Positions 27,137 through 36,078 of a stretch of 64,000 nt of DNA are shown piece by piece. This DNA is from Hyphomicrobium sp. Its GTDB lineage: Bacteria; Pseudomonadota; Alphaproteobacteria; Rhizobiales; Hyphomicrobiaceae. Within the stretch, counting starts at the first letter, position 1. The number at the start of each line of letters is the position of its first letter. The notes below the pieces were generated by a model that did no database searches, was not told the DNA's origin, and saw only the letters and a program-made list of their open reading frames with translations. Made by a program: the position numbers and the translations under genes. The stretch covers positions 62,001 to 126,000 of the forward strand of contig JADJVG010000005.1 in assembly GCA_016716675.1 (NCBI GenBank), written 5' to 3'.

Positions 27137-28662
27137 CACACGATCTCCATCGGGTTCGTCGGCTTCTTCGTATGCTTGGCACCGAAAAGATTGGGTTCTG
27201 ACGTGCCATCCGAGCAGCCATTGCCGAAGGAGAAGCCGCACGCCCCGCGCACCTCCTGGGCGTTCTCACTCAATTCACGATGCGCGGTTGGAATGACGAA
27301 GCGATCCTCGTAATTTGCGATCGCCATGACTTGGTACATCTCGTCGATGGCTCGACCCGTGAGCCCGACCTTGGTCGCGATACGCTCGTCGAGCCGGCCA
27401 TCGACCGTTTTAGCGCGCATGTAGCCACGCATTGCGAGCATGCGCTCCAGGGCCAGCGCCACCGGCTCCTCGTTTCCGGCTGTGAGCAAGTTGGCGAGAT
27501 ACTGCAGCGGAATGCGAAGCGAGCGCACGTCGGGCATATCGCCGTTGACGCTCATCTTGCCAGCAGCCGCAGCCGACTGGATGGGAGACAGCGGCGGCAC
27601 GTACCAGACCATTGGCAGCGTCCGGTATTCCGGGTGCAGCGGGAACGCGACCTTCCACTCCATCGCCATCTTCCAAATGGGCGAACGCTTCGCAGCCTCT
27701 AGCCACGCATCTGGCACACCGTCGGCGCGCGCTTGCGCGATGACGGATGGGTCGTTGGGATCAAGGAACAGATCAAGCTGCGCCTGATAGAGGTCCTTCT
27801 CGTTCGGCGTGCTTGCGGCGGCTTCGATGCCGTCAGCGTCGTAAAGCAATACGCCGAGATAGCGGATGCGCCCGACGCAGGTTTCCGAGCAGACCGTCGG
27901 CTGGCCCGCTTCGATACGCGGATAGCAGAAGATGCACTTCTCGGACTTACCAGAGGACCAATTGTAATAGATCTTCTTGTACGGGCAGCCGGAGACGCAC
28001 ATGCGCCAACCCCGGCACTTGTCCTGGTCGATCAGAACGATGCCGTCTTCCTCGCGCTTGTAAATGGCGCCAGACGGACACACGGCGACACAAGCCGGGT
28101 TGAGGCAATGCTCACAAAGGCGCGGCAGGTACATCATGAAGGTATTTTCAAATTGGCCGTAGATGTCCTTCTGGATGCCTTCGAAATTAACGTCCTTTGA
28201 CCGCTTCTCGAACTCGCCGCCGAGGATTTCCTCCCAGTTCGGTCCCCATACGATCTTCTCGATGCGCTCGCCTGTAATAAGTGAGCGGGGCCGCGCCGTC
28301 GGAAATGCTTTCGATTCCTTCGCGTTATGGAGATGCTCGTAATCAACCGTGAATGGCGCATAGTAATCGTCGATTTCCGGCAAGTCCGGATTTGCGAAAA
28401 TGTTTGCGAGGATGCGCCATTTGGCGCCCATTTTCGGCTCGATCTGGCCGTTCTTCTTGCGGCGCCACCCGCCGTTCCATTTTTTCTGGTTCTCCCACTC
28501 GCGCGGATAGCCGACGCCGGGTTTCGTTTCGACATTGTTGAACCAAGCGTATTCAACGCCTTCACGGCTGGTCCAGACGTTCTTGCAAGTGACGGAGCAG
28601 GTATGACATCCGATACACTTGTCGAGGTTTAAGACCATCGCGATCTGGGCTCGGATTTTCAT
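27136..28662 (-). CDS. narH: Nitrate reductase beta subunit
   Basis: Iron-sulfur electron transfer subunit, 508 residues. Cluster ligands are seen in KCIGCHTCSVTCKNVWT, LCEHCLNPACVAVCPSGAIY, KCRGWRMCVSGCPYKK and KCIFCYPRIEAGQPTVCSETCVGR. The Trp in place of Cys in the third group marks the [3Fe-4S] cluster, as in all NarH. Overlaps the narG tail by four bases. Confidence 0.97.
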   Translation of the reverse strand: MKIRAQIAMVLNLDKCIGCHTCSVTCKNVWTSREGVEYAWFNNVETKPGVGYPREWENQKKWNGGWRRKKNGQIEPKMGAKWRILANIFANPDLPEIDDYYAPFTVDYEHLHNAKESKAFPTARPRSLITGERIEKIVWGPNWEEILGGEFEKRSKDVNFEGIQKDIYGQFENTFMMYLPRLCEHCLNPACVAVCPSGAIYKREEDGIVLIDQDKCRGWRMCVSGCPYKKIYYNWSSGKSEKCIFCYPRIEAGQPTVCSETCVGRIRYLGVLLYDADGIEAAASTPNEKDLYQAQLDLFLDPNDPSVIAQARADGVPDAWLEAAKRSPIWKMAMEWKVAFPLHPEYRTLPMVWYVPPLSPIQSAAAAGKMSVNGDMPDVRSLRIPLQYLANLLTAGNEEPVALALERMLAMRGYMRAKTVDGRLDERIATKVGLTGRAIDEMYQVMAIANYEDRFVIPTAHRELSENAQEVRGACGFSFGNGCSDGTSEPNLFGAKHTKKPTNPMEIV

Positions 28663-28898
28663 TCTGCGGTCTCCTTCGGAGCGTCTGGATTGAGCGGCCC
28701 TTCGAGCCAGTCGACATGTTCCATTTTGCGAACGACAATGAATTCGTCTCGATTGGAGCCGACGGTCCCGTAGTAGTTGAAGCCATAGGCAAGATGGACG
28801 TACCCGCCGATCATATGCGTCGGCTTCAGCACCGTTCGCGTGACTGAGTTGTGAATGCCGCCGCGATTGCCGGTCATTTCCGAGCCTGGCGTATTCAC
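28659..28898 (-). CDS. narG: C-terminal fragment of nitrate reductase alpha subunit
   Basis: 79 residues reading NTPGSEMTGNRGGIHNSVTR, THMIGGYVHLAYGFNYYGTV and FIVVRKMEHVDWLEG: this is the normal C-terminus of NarG, displaced into another frame. The join falls in GAAAG where GAAAAG would restore the family sequence QEKIVNTPGSE, so one A is missing. A GTG overlaps the TGA of the main frame, so separate translation is conceivable. It is simpler to read both parts as one gene with a single-base error. Confidence 0.85.
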   Translation of the reverse strand: MNTPGSEMTGNRGGIHNSVTRTVLKPTHMIGGYVHLAYGFNYYGTVGSNRDEFIVVRKMEHVDWLEGPLNPDAPKETAE

Positions 28899-31800
28899 GA
28901 TCTTTCCTGGGCGTGATACATCAACATCAACCCCGGCTTGATGCGTTGCGAGACGACAGCGCGTGCCGTCAACGCGCCGTTGATGTTGAAGACTTCGACC
29001 CAGTCGTTATCGACGATGCCGGCAACCTTGGCGTCGGTTTCAGAAATCCAGACCACCGGGCCGCCACGGTTGAGCGTCAGCATCAGCAGGTTATCGGAGT
29101 AGGTCGAGTGGATGCCCCACTTCTGGTGCGGCGTGATGAAGTTGAGAACGATCTCTTTGTGGCCGTTCGGACGAAGGCCCTTGATGCCGCGAATTGTCTT
29201 CAAATCGACCGGCGGCTTCCAGGTCGCGAGCCCCTCGCCGAAGGCCCGCATCCATAGATGGTCCTGATAAAGCTGCTGGCGTCCGGTCAATGTCCGCCAC
29301 GGGATCAGCTCATGCACATTCGTATAGCCGGCGTTGTAGCAGACCTTTTCGCTCTCGATGCCGGACCAAGTTGGCGACGAAATGATCTTGCGCGGCTGGG
29401 CCTGAATATCGCGGAAGCGAATCTTCTCGTCTTCTTTCGGCTTAGCCAAGTGCGAATGATCGCGCCCGGTGAACTTGGACAGCGCCTCCCAGGCCTTGAC
29501 CGCAACCTCGCCGTTGGTTTCCGGCGCAAGCATCAAAATGACTTCTGCCGCGTCGATATCGGTATCGATCTTGGGAAGCCCCTTTGCGATGCCTTCCGGC
29601 TGCGTGCCGTTCAACGCAGCAAGAGCGGCAACTTCATGCTCGGTGTTCCAGGCGATGCCCTTGCCGCCGTTGCCGATCTTTGTCATCAGCGGCCCGAGTG
29701 CCGTGTACTGGGCGTGAAGATTGGCATAGTCGCGCGTGACGACCGTCACCGACGGCATGGTCTTGCCGGGGATCGCTTCGACGTCACCGCGCTTCCAGTC
29801 CTTGACGTCAAATGCCTGAGTTAGTTCGGCAGGACTGTCGTGTTGCATCGGCGTGAGGACGACGTCCTCCTCAACACCCAAAACTTCGGGCGAGATTTCG
29901 GAGAAGGCCTTGGCCAGACCTTTATAGATCTCCCAGTCAGACCGCGCTTCCCACACAGGATCGACCGCCGCCGACAGCGGATGAATGAAGGGATGCATGT
30001 CGGACGTGTTGAGGTCGTTCTTTTCATACCAAGTGGCCGTCGGCAGAACGATGTCAGAATAAACGCACGTCGTTGACATGCGGAAGTCGAGCGTCACGAG
30101 CAGGTCCAGTTTCCCTTGCGGCGCCTTCTCGTGCCAGACAACTTCGGTGTTGCGAACCGCTCCTTCAGCGCCCAGATCCTTGCCCATGACGCCGTGCGTC
30201 GAGCCGAGCAGATGCTTGAGGAAATATTCGTGTCCCTTGCCGGAAGAGCCGAGCAGGTTGGAGCGCCACACGAACAGATTGCGCGGCCAGTTCGCCGGAT
30301 TATCAGGGTCGTTGCAGGCAAGTTCGAGTTCGCCGTTCTGAAGGGACTTCGCCACGTAATCTTTCGGCGCAAGGCCTGCGGCTTTGGCCTTCTTGGCAAT
30401 GTCGAGCGGGTTCTGTTTCAGTTGCGGTGCCGACGGCAGCCACCCCATGCGCTCTGCCTGGACGTTGAAATCAATGAAGCTCTTCTTCCAGTCGCCGTCC
30501 GGCGCGGTCGGGGAAAGAATTTCAGCAGCCGTCACAGTTTCGTAGCGCCACTGGTCTGTATGCGCATAGAAGAACGACGTGCCGTTCATATGTCGTGGCG
30601 GACGGTTCCAATCGAGTCCGAAAGCGAGCGGTGTCCAGCCTGTCTGCGGCCTCAGCTTCTCCTGCCCGACGTAATGCGACCAACCTCCGCCCGACTGGCC
30701 GATGGCGCCGCAGAACACCAGGAGATTGATGATCCCCCGGTAGGTCATGTCCATGTGATACCAGTGATTAATGCCCGCCCCGAGGATCACCATCGACCGG
30801 CCGTTGGTCTTCTCGGCGTTGGTCGCAAATTCACGCGCAACGGTTATAATCGCATCGCGCTTTACGCCGGTGATATTCTCAGCCCACGCCGGTGTGAAGG
30901 GAACGTCCTCATCATAGGACGACGCAACATGGCTGCCGCCGAAGCCGCGATCGAGGCCGTAATTCGCCAGCATCAGATCGTAGACGGTGGCGACGACTAC
31001 TTCGCTGCCGTCGCTGAGCTTGACACGGCGGATGGGCACATTGCGGGTGAGGATTTCGCCGTGGCTGGTCGAGACGAAATGCTCGCTGGCGCGGCCGCCG
31101 AAATAGGGAAAATCAACAGCGCCGATTTCAGCGCCATCGCCCGCGAGCGATAGCTTGAGGCGAATAGCACGGCCCTCGCCGTCTTTCTCCTCGAGGTTCC
31201 ATTTGGCGCTCTCGCCCCAACGGTAGCCAGCCGAGCCACGCGGAGCCACCAGCGTATCGCTGGCCTCGTCAATCGCGACCGTCTTCCATTCGGGATTATT
31301 GGTTTCACCGAGTGCGCCCGCAAGCTCGGACGACCTGAGCACCCGTTCCGGAACGAACCGGTTATCGCGTTCGGTCAATCGCACCAGGAACGGCAGGTCG
31401 GTATACTTGCGGGCGTAATCGTCAAAGTAGGGAACCGTGCGGTCCAGATAATATTCGCGCAGCACAACGTGCCCCAAGGCCAGGGCCAGTGCAGAATCGG
31501 TGCCTTGTTTCGGGTTGAGCCAAATATCTGAGAACTTCGTTGCTTCGGCATAATCCGGGCTGACGACGGCGCTCTTTGTGCCCTTGTAGCGAACCTCCGT
31601 GTAGAAATGCGCGTCCGGCGTGCGCGTCTGCGGCACGTTAGAACCCCAAACGATGATGAAACCAGCATTGTACCAATCGGCGCTTTCGGGAACGTCAGTC
31701 TGCTCGCCCCAGGTCTGCGGGCTTGCTGGCGGCAGATCACAATACCAGTCGTAGAACGACAAGCAGACTCCGCCCATGAGCGATAGGTAACGCGCTCCTG

Positions 31801-32401
31801 ACGCATAAGAGATCATGGACATTGCTGGGATCGGCGAGAAACCAACGACGCGATCAGGGCCGTGCGTCTTCACAGTATAGGCATTCGCCGCCGCGATGAT
31901 CTCGTTGACCTCAGGCCACGTTGCGCGGACAAAGCCGCCATGGCCTCGTATCGACATGTAGGATTGGCGTTTATCGGCGTCGCCGACGATCGACGCCCAG
32001 GCCGCAACCGGCGACAGCGTTGCGCGCGCGGCGCGCCATAGCTTCAGCAACCGTCCACGGACCATCGGGTATTTCACCCGGGCGCCTGAATAGAGATACC
32101 AGCTATAGGAGGCGCCGCGCGCACATCCGCGTGGCTCATGGTTCGGCAAATCGGGGCGCGTGCGCGGATAGTCGGTTTGCTGCGTCTCCCACGTCACGAT
32201 GCCGCCTTTGACGTAGACCTTCCAAGAGCAAGAGCCGGTGCAATTGACGCCGTGGGTGGAGCGCACGATCTTGTCGTGTTGCCAGCGCTTCCTGTAGCCG
32301 TCTTCCCAGGAACGGTCCTCGTCGGTCACGATCCCATGACCATCGGAAAATTCGCCAACCGTTTTACGGAAAAAGGTCAGTCGATCGAGAAAATGCGACA
32401 T
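28895..32401 (-). CDS. narG: Nitrate reductase alpha subunit, catalytic (frameshifted near the end)
   Basis: Molybdenum bis-MGD subunit of membrane-bound respiratory nitrate reductase, facing the cytoplasm. 1168 residues in this frame; with the 79-residue tail the total is about 1247, the normal length. The FS0 cluster region HGVNCTGSCSWKVYVKGG has the unusual His ligand followed by Cys. The molybdenum-site segment includes GGVCLSFYDWYCDLPPASPQ with its Asp, and IIVWGSNVPQTRTPDAHF. Frame ends at YHAQERS where NarG normally continues. First functional gene of the operon after the narK remnant; oxygen and nitrate control is suggested by the FNR box at 32938. Confidence 0.96.
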   Translation of the reverse strand: MSHFLDRLTFFRKTVGEFSDGHGIVTDEDRSWEDGYRKRWQHDKIVRSTHGVNCTGSCSWKVYVKGGIVTWETQQTDYPRTRPDLPNHEPRGCARGASYSWYLYSGARVKYPMVRGRLLKLWRAARATLSPVAAWASIVGDADKRQSYMSIRGHGGFVRATWPEVNEIIAAANAYTVKTHGPDRVVGFSPIPAMSMISYASGARYLSLMGGVCLSFYDWYCDLPPASPQTWGEQTDVPESADWYNAGFIIVWGSNVPQTRTPDAHFYTEVRYKGTKSAVVSPDYAEATKFSDIWLNPKQGTDSALALALGHVVLREYYLDRTVPYFDDYARKYTDLPFLVRLTERDNRFVPERVLRSSELAGALGETNNPEWKTVAIDEASDTLVAPRGSAGYRWGESAKWNLEEKDGEGRAIRLKLSLAGDGAEIGAVDFPYFGGRASEHFVSTSHGEILTRNVPIRRVKLSDGSEVVVATVYDLMLANYGLDRGFGGSHVASSYDEDVPFTPAWAENITGVKRDAIITVAREFATNAEKTNGRSMVILGAGINHWYHMDMTYRGIINLLVFCGAIGQSGGGWSHYVGQEKLRPQTGWTPLAFGLDWNRPPRHMNGTSFFYAHTDQWRYETVTAAEILSPTAPDGDWKKSFIDFNVQAERMGWLPSAPQLKQNPLDIAKKAKAAGLAPKDYVAKSLQNGELELACNDPDNPANWPRNLFVWRSNLLGSSGKGHEYFLKHLLGSTHGVMGKDLGAEGAVRNTEVVWHEKAPQGKLDLLVTLDFRMSTTCVYSDIVLPTATWYEKNDLNTSDMHPFIHPLSAAVDPVWEARSDWEIYKGLAKAFSEISPEVLGVEEDVVLTPMQHDSPAELTQAFDVKDWKRGDVEAIPGKTMPSVTVVTRDYANLHAQYTALGPLMTKIGNGGKGIAWNTEHEVAALAALNGTQPEGIAKGLPKIDTDIDAAEVILMLAPETNGEVAVKAWEALSKFTGRDHSHLAKPKEDEKIRFRDIQAQPRKIISSPTWSGIESEKVCYNAGYTNVHELIPWRTLTGRQQLYQDHLWMRAFGEGLATWKPPVDLKTIRGIKGLRPNGHKEIVLNFITPHQKWGIHSTYSDNLLMLTLNRGGPVVWISETDAKVAGIVDNDWVEVFNINGALTARAVVSQRIKPGLMLMYHAQERS

Positions 32402-32417
32402 TGCTCTTGGTCCTTGG

Positions 32418-32852
32418 TTATTCGACTATCTTTCTGCTCGGCGACCGAACCGTCTTCGCTCGCGCGATGTCATGTGGACGCCCGCCTTTGTGCGCAGAGA
32501 CGCTCCAGGCCTTACCGGCGGCTATTTTCTCCGCTTGCTGGCGGCGTATTTTTGGATGGACGTCGGGCATCAGCCGCCCTGCCACTCTCTCTTCGACCAC
32601 GCGGTCACCCGCCCAACTTTGGGCGATGGCGTGCCAGCCGTTGGCAACGGGTCGGAACGGGGCAAGAACACTGTCAGCGGTCAGATTTAGCGTGCTGGAC
32701 AGCAGCCCAAATTGCACACCACTCAGCTCGATATCCTGGCGAAAGGGGATGCCAATGACCGGGGAAATCGTCCAAAAAGCGAAACATCCCGTGACTGCGA
32801 CTGTGCTCGCGAACAGGGTATGATCGGACGTCGGATGCGTAATCATCCGCAT
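32418..32852 (-). pseudogene. narK: Truncated nitrate/nitrite transporter remnant
   Basis: From the ATG at 32852 (GGAAG ribosome site) the first 50 residues match the beginning of NarK-type major facilitator transporters: HTLFASTVAVTGCFAFWTIS, PVIGIPFRQDIELSGVQFGL. Afterwards the sequence becomes polar and no longer resembles NarK, and there is no further transmembrane helix, although NarK has 12. The rest of the gene appears to be deleted between about 32700 and narG. The promoter side and FNR box are kept, so it may now act as a leader of the narG transcript. Confidence 0.65.
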
Positions 32853-32937
32853 GGTCGTTTCTTCCTTAGATGCGCCATCCAGAAGGCCGGGTGGTGTCTG
32901 TTCCCAGCCACTGTGGCATCGCAAAAAGGCAATCGCG

Positions 32938-32951
32938 TTGATCGATATCAA
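32938..32951. promoter_or_regulatory. Perfect FNR/ANR box in the divergent nar region
   Basis: TTGAT-CGAT-ATCAA, an exact match to the FNR/Anr consensus. It is centred about 90 bases from the narK-remnant start and about 56 bases from the chosen regulator start on the other strand. It could serve the nar operon, the regulator, or both under low oxygen. Confidence 0.8.
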
Positions 32952-32958
32952 CGCAACA

Positions 32959-32974
32959 TGTGACAATTGTCACA
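32959..32974. promoter_or_regulatory. Perfect CRP-type palindrome before the regulator gene
   Basis: TGTGACAATTGTCACA is a perfect 16-base palindrome and equals the CRP consensus TGTGA-N6-TCACA. It lies seven bases beyond the FNR box and 26 bases before the GTG at 33001, a position suited to autorepression or to a second Crp-type regulator. Confidence 0.65.
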
Positions 32975-33000
32975 ATCGAATGAAGATGGAGAACTTTGCA

Positions 33001-33711
33001 GTGGACACACTGGCGGAACGGAACATGACACCAGAGGATTTGCCGCTGTTTCGTGACCTCTCAGCCTCGAGCCGAGCCGAGTTGCTGAAAAACGCGATTG
33101 TCCATGGCGTTGGGCTCGGCACGGTTTTGTTCGAACAGGGCGACATCCCAAACTTTCAACTCGTGGTGATGTCTGGATCAGCCCAACTGTTCGGAAAATC
33201 AGCGTCGGGCCGTGAGGTATTGATCGAGGTGGTGCGCGCGCCAGACCTTGTCATCCCGGCAGCAGTGGTCACCAGCACGCCTTATCTTATGCAGGCGCGC
33301 GTTCCCGAGCCGTCACGCTTCCTGTTGATCCACGCGACGGCCTTTCGTGCAGCAGTTGCGGCAGAGCCTGCTTTGGCGCATGTCGTTATCGGAAGTTTGG
33401 CCCTGCAATTCCGCCGCATGGTCCGGCAAATCAAGAGCCTCAAACTCAGGTCATCGACGCAGCGCGTGGGATGCTACATCCTCGCCCTCGCCCACCAGCA
33501 AGGCACGCCTGGTCGTGCCGTCTTTCCATATGAAAAAAATCTCATCGCATCGGAACTCGGGATCGCGCGGGAATCTTTTTCAAGGGCTCTGGCGATGCTG
33601 GAGAACGCCGGCATCAGCGTCGATGGTCAGGAAATAACCATTCACGATCGCGCACTCCTCACCGCCGAGTGCAGCCCGGACCCGCTGATCGATGACATCG
33701 ACGTGAGATAA
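33001..33711 (+). CDS. Crp/Fnr family regulator divergent from the nar operon
   Basis: 236 residues from the GTG at 33001, chosen because GGAG lies nine bases upstream; ATGs at 32980 and 32986 are in frame but lack such a site. cNMP-type barrel (residues about 15-125), dimer helix, and a winged helix-turn-helix (LIASELGIARESFSRALAML). There is no N-terminal Cys cluster, so it is not an oxygen-sensing FNR; it resembles Dnr/NnrR-type regulators that respond to nitric oxide, or a CRP. Likely controls the divergent nitrate reductase genes. Confidence 0.82.
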   Translation: MDTLAERNMTPEDLPLFRDLSASSRAELLKNAIVHGVGLGTVLFEQGDIPNFQLVVMSGSAQLFGKSASGREVLIEVVRAPDLVIPAAVVTSTPYLMQARVPEPSRFLLIHATAFRAAVAAEPALAHVVIGSLALQFRRMVRQIKSLKLRSSTQRVGCYILALAHQQGTPGRAVFPYEKNLIASELGIARESFSRALAMLENAGISVDGQEITIHDRALLTAECSPDPLIDDIDVR

Positions 33712-34077
33712 CTGGAACTGCCCAGAGATACTTTCACCGACTCTCCTAACAATCCGACGCGCGCATCGACGACAGGACAAAAGACCAGCACTTCGCTTCT
33801 GAAACGCAAGTCCGACGCGTGCTTTGATGAGCGCCGCCTGTCTCCTCAAGCAGCGTGCATTCGACGCCGCTGCGATGCGTCACAATGCGATGCGTGCCAT
33901 CGCAAAAGCGTGACCGCTGAAAACTTGCTCGCACGCAAATGAGGGCCATATCAGAGAGATGGCCTATTGAGCCAAGCATTCGAGCGGCGTTCCCAACAGC
34001 CTACTCGTGACGACTGATGAGCGCGATTCCGGCTCGCTCGAACGATCGCCCGCCGACCTATGAAAAGGAGATTCGGC
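33712..34077. other. Gene-free stretch
   Basis: About 365 bases after the regulator. No coding frame with a ribosome site is seen. A short hairpin (GGCCAT/ATGGCC) lies near 33945-33966 but has no T-run, so it is not a clear terminator. Confidence 0.35.
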
Positions 34078-34554
34078 ATGGTCAGCACCACAGACTCAGA
34101 ACCTGCAACACCGCAGGTCACATCAGATCAAACCGCGTTACGCACAGAAATCGCCGCTGAGGACGAGCCCATATCGATCAACGGCTCCGACCAGTTCCAA
34201 CTGACAGCGACAGACTTGCCGCCGGCGGTATATCGGACAGTCATGTTTTCCTTCGCGTGGGTGATTTTCGCCGCGTGGTTCGCGTTCGGCAAACCCGGAC
34301 GGCCGGACTTCGTTGTCTTCATCAGTGGATTGATTTTCACGATGCTGCTTGCAATTCCAACAATCTTGCACGCAGCCAACCCTGCACACCCGCACCCAGC
34401 ATATCGCAACCTCAGAGAGTTTCTTTCCAGCCCGGTAGAGACTGCTACCGGCACAATGACAGGCCGTGAGGTGTGGATACAGATTGCGACAATTCCAGTC
34501 GTCTTAGCACTCGGCGCGACGGCCTTCGGTTTGGTTCACCTGCTTGAATCGTAA
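34078..34554 (+). CDS. Hypothetical protein with two or three transmembrane helices
   Basis: 158 residues. A hydrophilic N-terminal part (1-55) precedes two hydrophobic helices (TVMFSFAWVIFAAWFAF and DFVVFISGLIFTMLLAIPTI) and a third at the C-terminus (VWIQIATIPVVLALGATAFG). AAAAGGAG lies eight bases before the ATG at 34078. Family not recognised. It stands alone between the nar regulator and the DUF1269 gene. Confidence 0.65.
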   Translation: MVSTTDSEPATPQVTSDQTALRTEIAAEDEPISINGSDQFQLTATDLPPAVYRTVMFSFAWVIFAAWFAFGKPGRPDFVVFISGLIFTMLLAIPTILHAANPAHPHPAYRNLREFLSSPVETATGTMTGREVWIQIATIPVVLALGATAFGLVHLLES

Positions 34555-34692
34555 GCGGGTCGCCAGATAGAGAGCGCGCAAGCGCCACCCTAAAAACTGT
34601 CCTGCGGCGGTACATCGGCCTTTCAAAGCCGCTGAACCGCCGCAGATCGCAGATCCTTGTGGCGCGGCGGCGCGCCTCTGAAGCACTTTCGT

Positions 34693-35232
34693 TCAACTTG
34701 CTTTTCTCGCCTTGTCTGCGGCTCGCAACTGGTTTGCGGCGCCTGCCTGAACCTGTTGAAACGCATCGCGAAGCTTCTTTTCATCAACCGTGTTGAGGTT
34801 GGTGCGGATAACCGTTCCACCAAATGGCGCAAGCGCGCTGACGATGCGGTCGCCGGTCACGTGACGCGCGAAGACGAACAAAGCCGCCTGCCCTGGTCGC
34901 AGGATACCAGCCACCTTCTTCATGAAGTCGTCATTGAGACCGTAATCACTGAGAGCACCGGTGATGAGGCCTGTGCCGGCGCCAACGAGCACGCCAAGCA
35001 GTGGGTGCAAGAACAACAACCCAATCAGCAAACCCCAGAACGATCCATACGACGCGCCGATAGCCCACACGTGGACCAGCTGATTGAGTTTGATACGCCC
35101 CTTCTTGTCGACCGTCGCAACGACGGCATCGGCAAGGTCGATCATGTACTCGCCTTGCAATTCAAGAAGCTTGTTTCTGACTTCCTCGGCTTTTTCCGGT
35201 GAACCATAACCGATCACTATCAACTCTGACAT
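34693..35232 (-). CDS. DUF1269 family membrane protein
   Basis: 179 residues from the ATG at 35232, with AAAGGAG upstream. The N-terminal half resembles a ferredoxin-like fold (SELIVIGYGSPEKAEEVRNK, YMIDLADAVVATVDKKGRIK), followed by a Gly-rich hydrophobic hairpin (WGLLIGLLFLHPLLGVLVGA) and a second soluble part (GQAALFVFARHVTGDRIVSA). This order is typical of DUF1269 proteins, often linked to envelope stress. Function unknown. Confidence 0.82.
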   Translation of the reverse strand: MSELIVIGYGSPEKAEEVRNKLLELQGEYMIDLADAVVATVDKKGRIKLNQLVHVWAIGASYGSFWGLLIGLLFLHPLLGVLVGAGTGLITGALSDYGLNDDFMKKVAGILRPGQAALFVFARHVTGDRIVSALAPFGGTVIRTNLNTVDEKKLRDAFQQVQAGAANQLRAADKARKAS

Positions 35233-35277
35233 GTTCGTACTCCTTTCGATCGTCTCGCTTCCTCGATTGAACAAAAC

Positions 35278-36060
35278 TCATTCCATAAACCAACCATGGC
35301 TCGCGAGCAGCGACTGGCCGGTGAGGGCGTTGCTTGGAAATGCCGCAAAGAGGTAAGCAACCTCGGCAACGTCCTCGATCGTCGTGAACTGGTGGTCCAC
35401 TGTTTCGCCGAGCATCACACGCTTCACCACTTCTTCCGGCGAAATCGCCAACTCCTTCGCCTGCTCAGGTATCTGCTTGGCGACCAGCGGCGTCTTTACA
35501 AACCCGGGACAGATAACGTTCGCGCGGACGCCGTGTTCCGCCCCCTCCTTGGCCAGAACGCGGGCCAAGCCAAGCAGTCCATGCTTGGCCGTGACGTAAG
35601 CCGACTTCAGTTTCGAGGCTTCCTTGGAGTGCACCGATCCCATGTAGATGACCGCGCCAGAGCCGTTCTTGTACATGTGCGGAAGACAGGCCTTGGTCGT
35701 CAGGAACGCTCCGTCGAGGTGGACGGAAAGCAGCTTCTTCCATTCGGAATAGGGAAAGTCCTCAATGCGGTGGACAATTTGAATGCCAGCATTGGAAACG
35801 AGAACGTCGATCTTTTTCCATTTGTTGATGACCGTCTCGACGCCGCGGTTCACCTGGTCCTCGTCAACCACGTTCATCTCGATGCCGATGGCTTCACCCG
35901 GACCCATCGCACTAAGCCGCTTGGCAGTCGCCACCGCCGCGTCGCCTTTAAGATCGGCGATCGCCACTTTGGCACCGGCGACGACAAAGCGCTTGGCGAT
36001 GCCTTCGCCAATTCCGCCAGCCGCGCCAGTCACAATGCAGACCTTATCTTTCAAGTCCAT
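35278..36060 (-). CDS. bdhA: 3-hydroxybutyrate dehydrogenase, short-chain family
   Basis: NAD-dependent oxidation of 3-hydroxybutyrate to acetoacetate. 260 residues, SDR fold with TGAAGGIG (11-18), NAG (90-92) and the catalytic Ser142, Tyr155 and Lys159 (YVTAK). Its C-terminus LTGQSLLASHGWFME is close to known 3-hydroxybutyrate dehydrogenases. It follows the acetoacetate decarboxylase gene by 18 bases, so substrate and product fit together. Confidence 0.88.
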   Translation of the reverse strand: MDLKDKVCIVTGAAGGIGEGIAKRFVVAGAKVAIADLKGDAAVATAKRLSAMGPGEAIGIEMNVVDEDQVNRGVETVINKWKKIDVLVSNAGIQIVHRIEDFPYSEWKKLLSVHLDGAFLTTKACLPHMYKNGSGAVIYMGSVHSKEASKLKSAYVTAKHGLLGLARVLAKEGAEHGVRANVICPGFVKTPLVAKQIPEQAKELAISPEEVVKRVMLGETVDHQFTTIEDVAEVAYLFAAFPSNALTGQSLLASHGWFME

Positions 36061-36078
36061 GGCGCAAACCTCCTTGCT

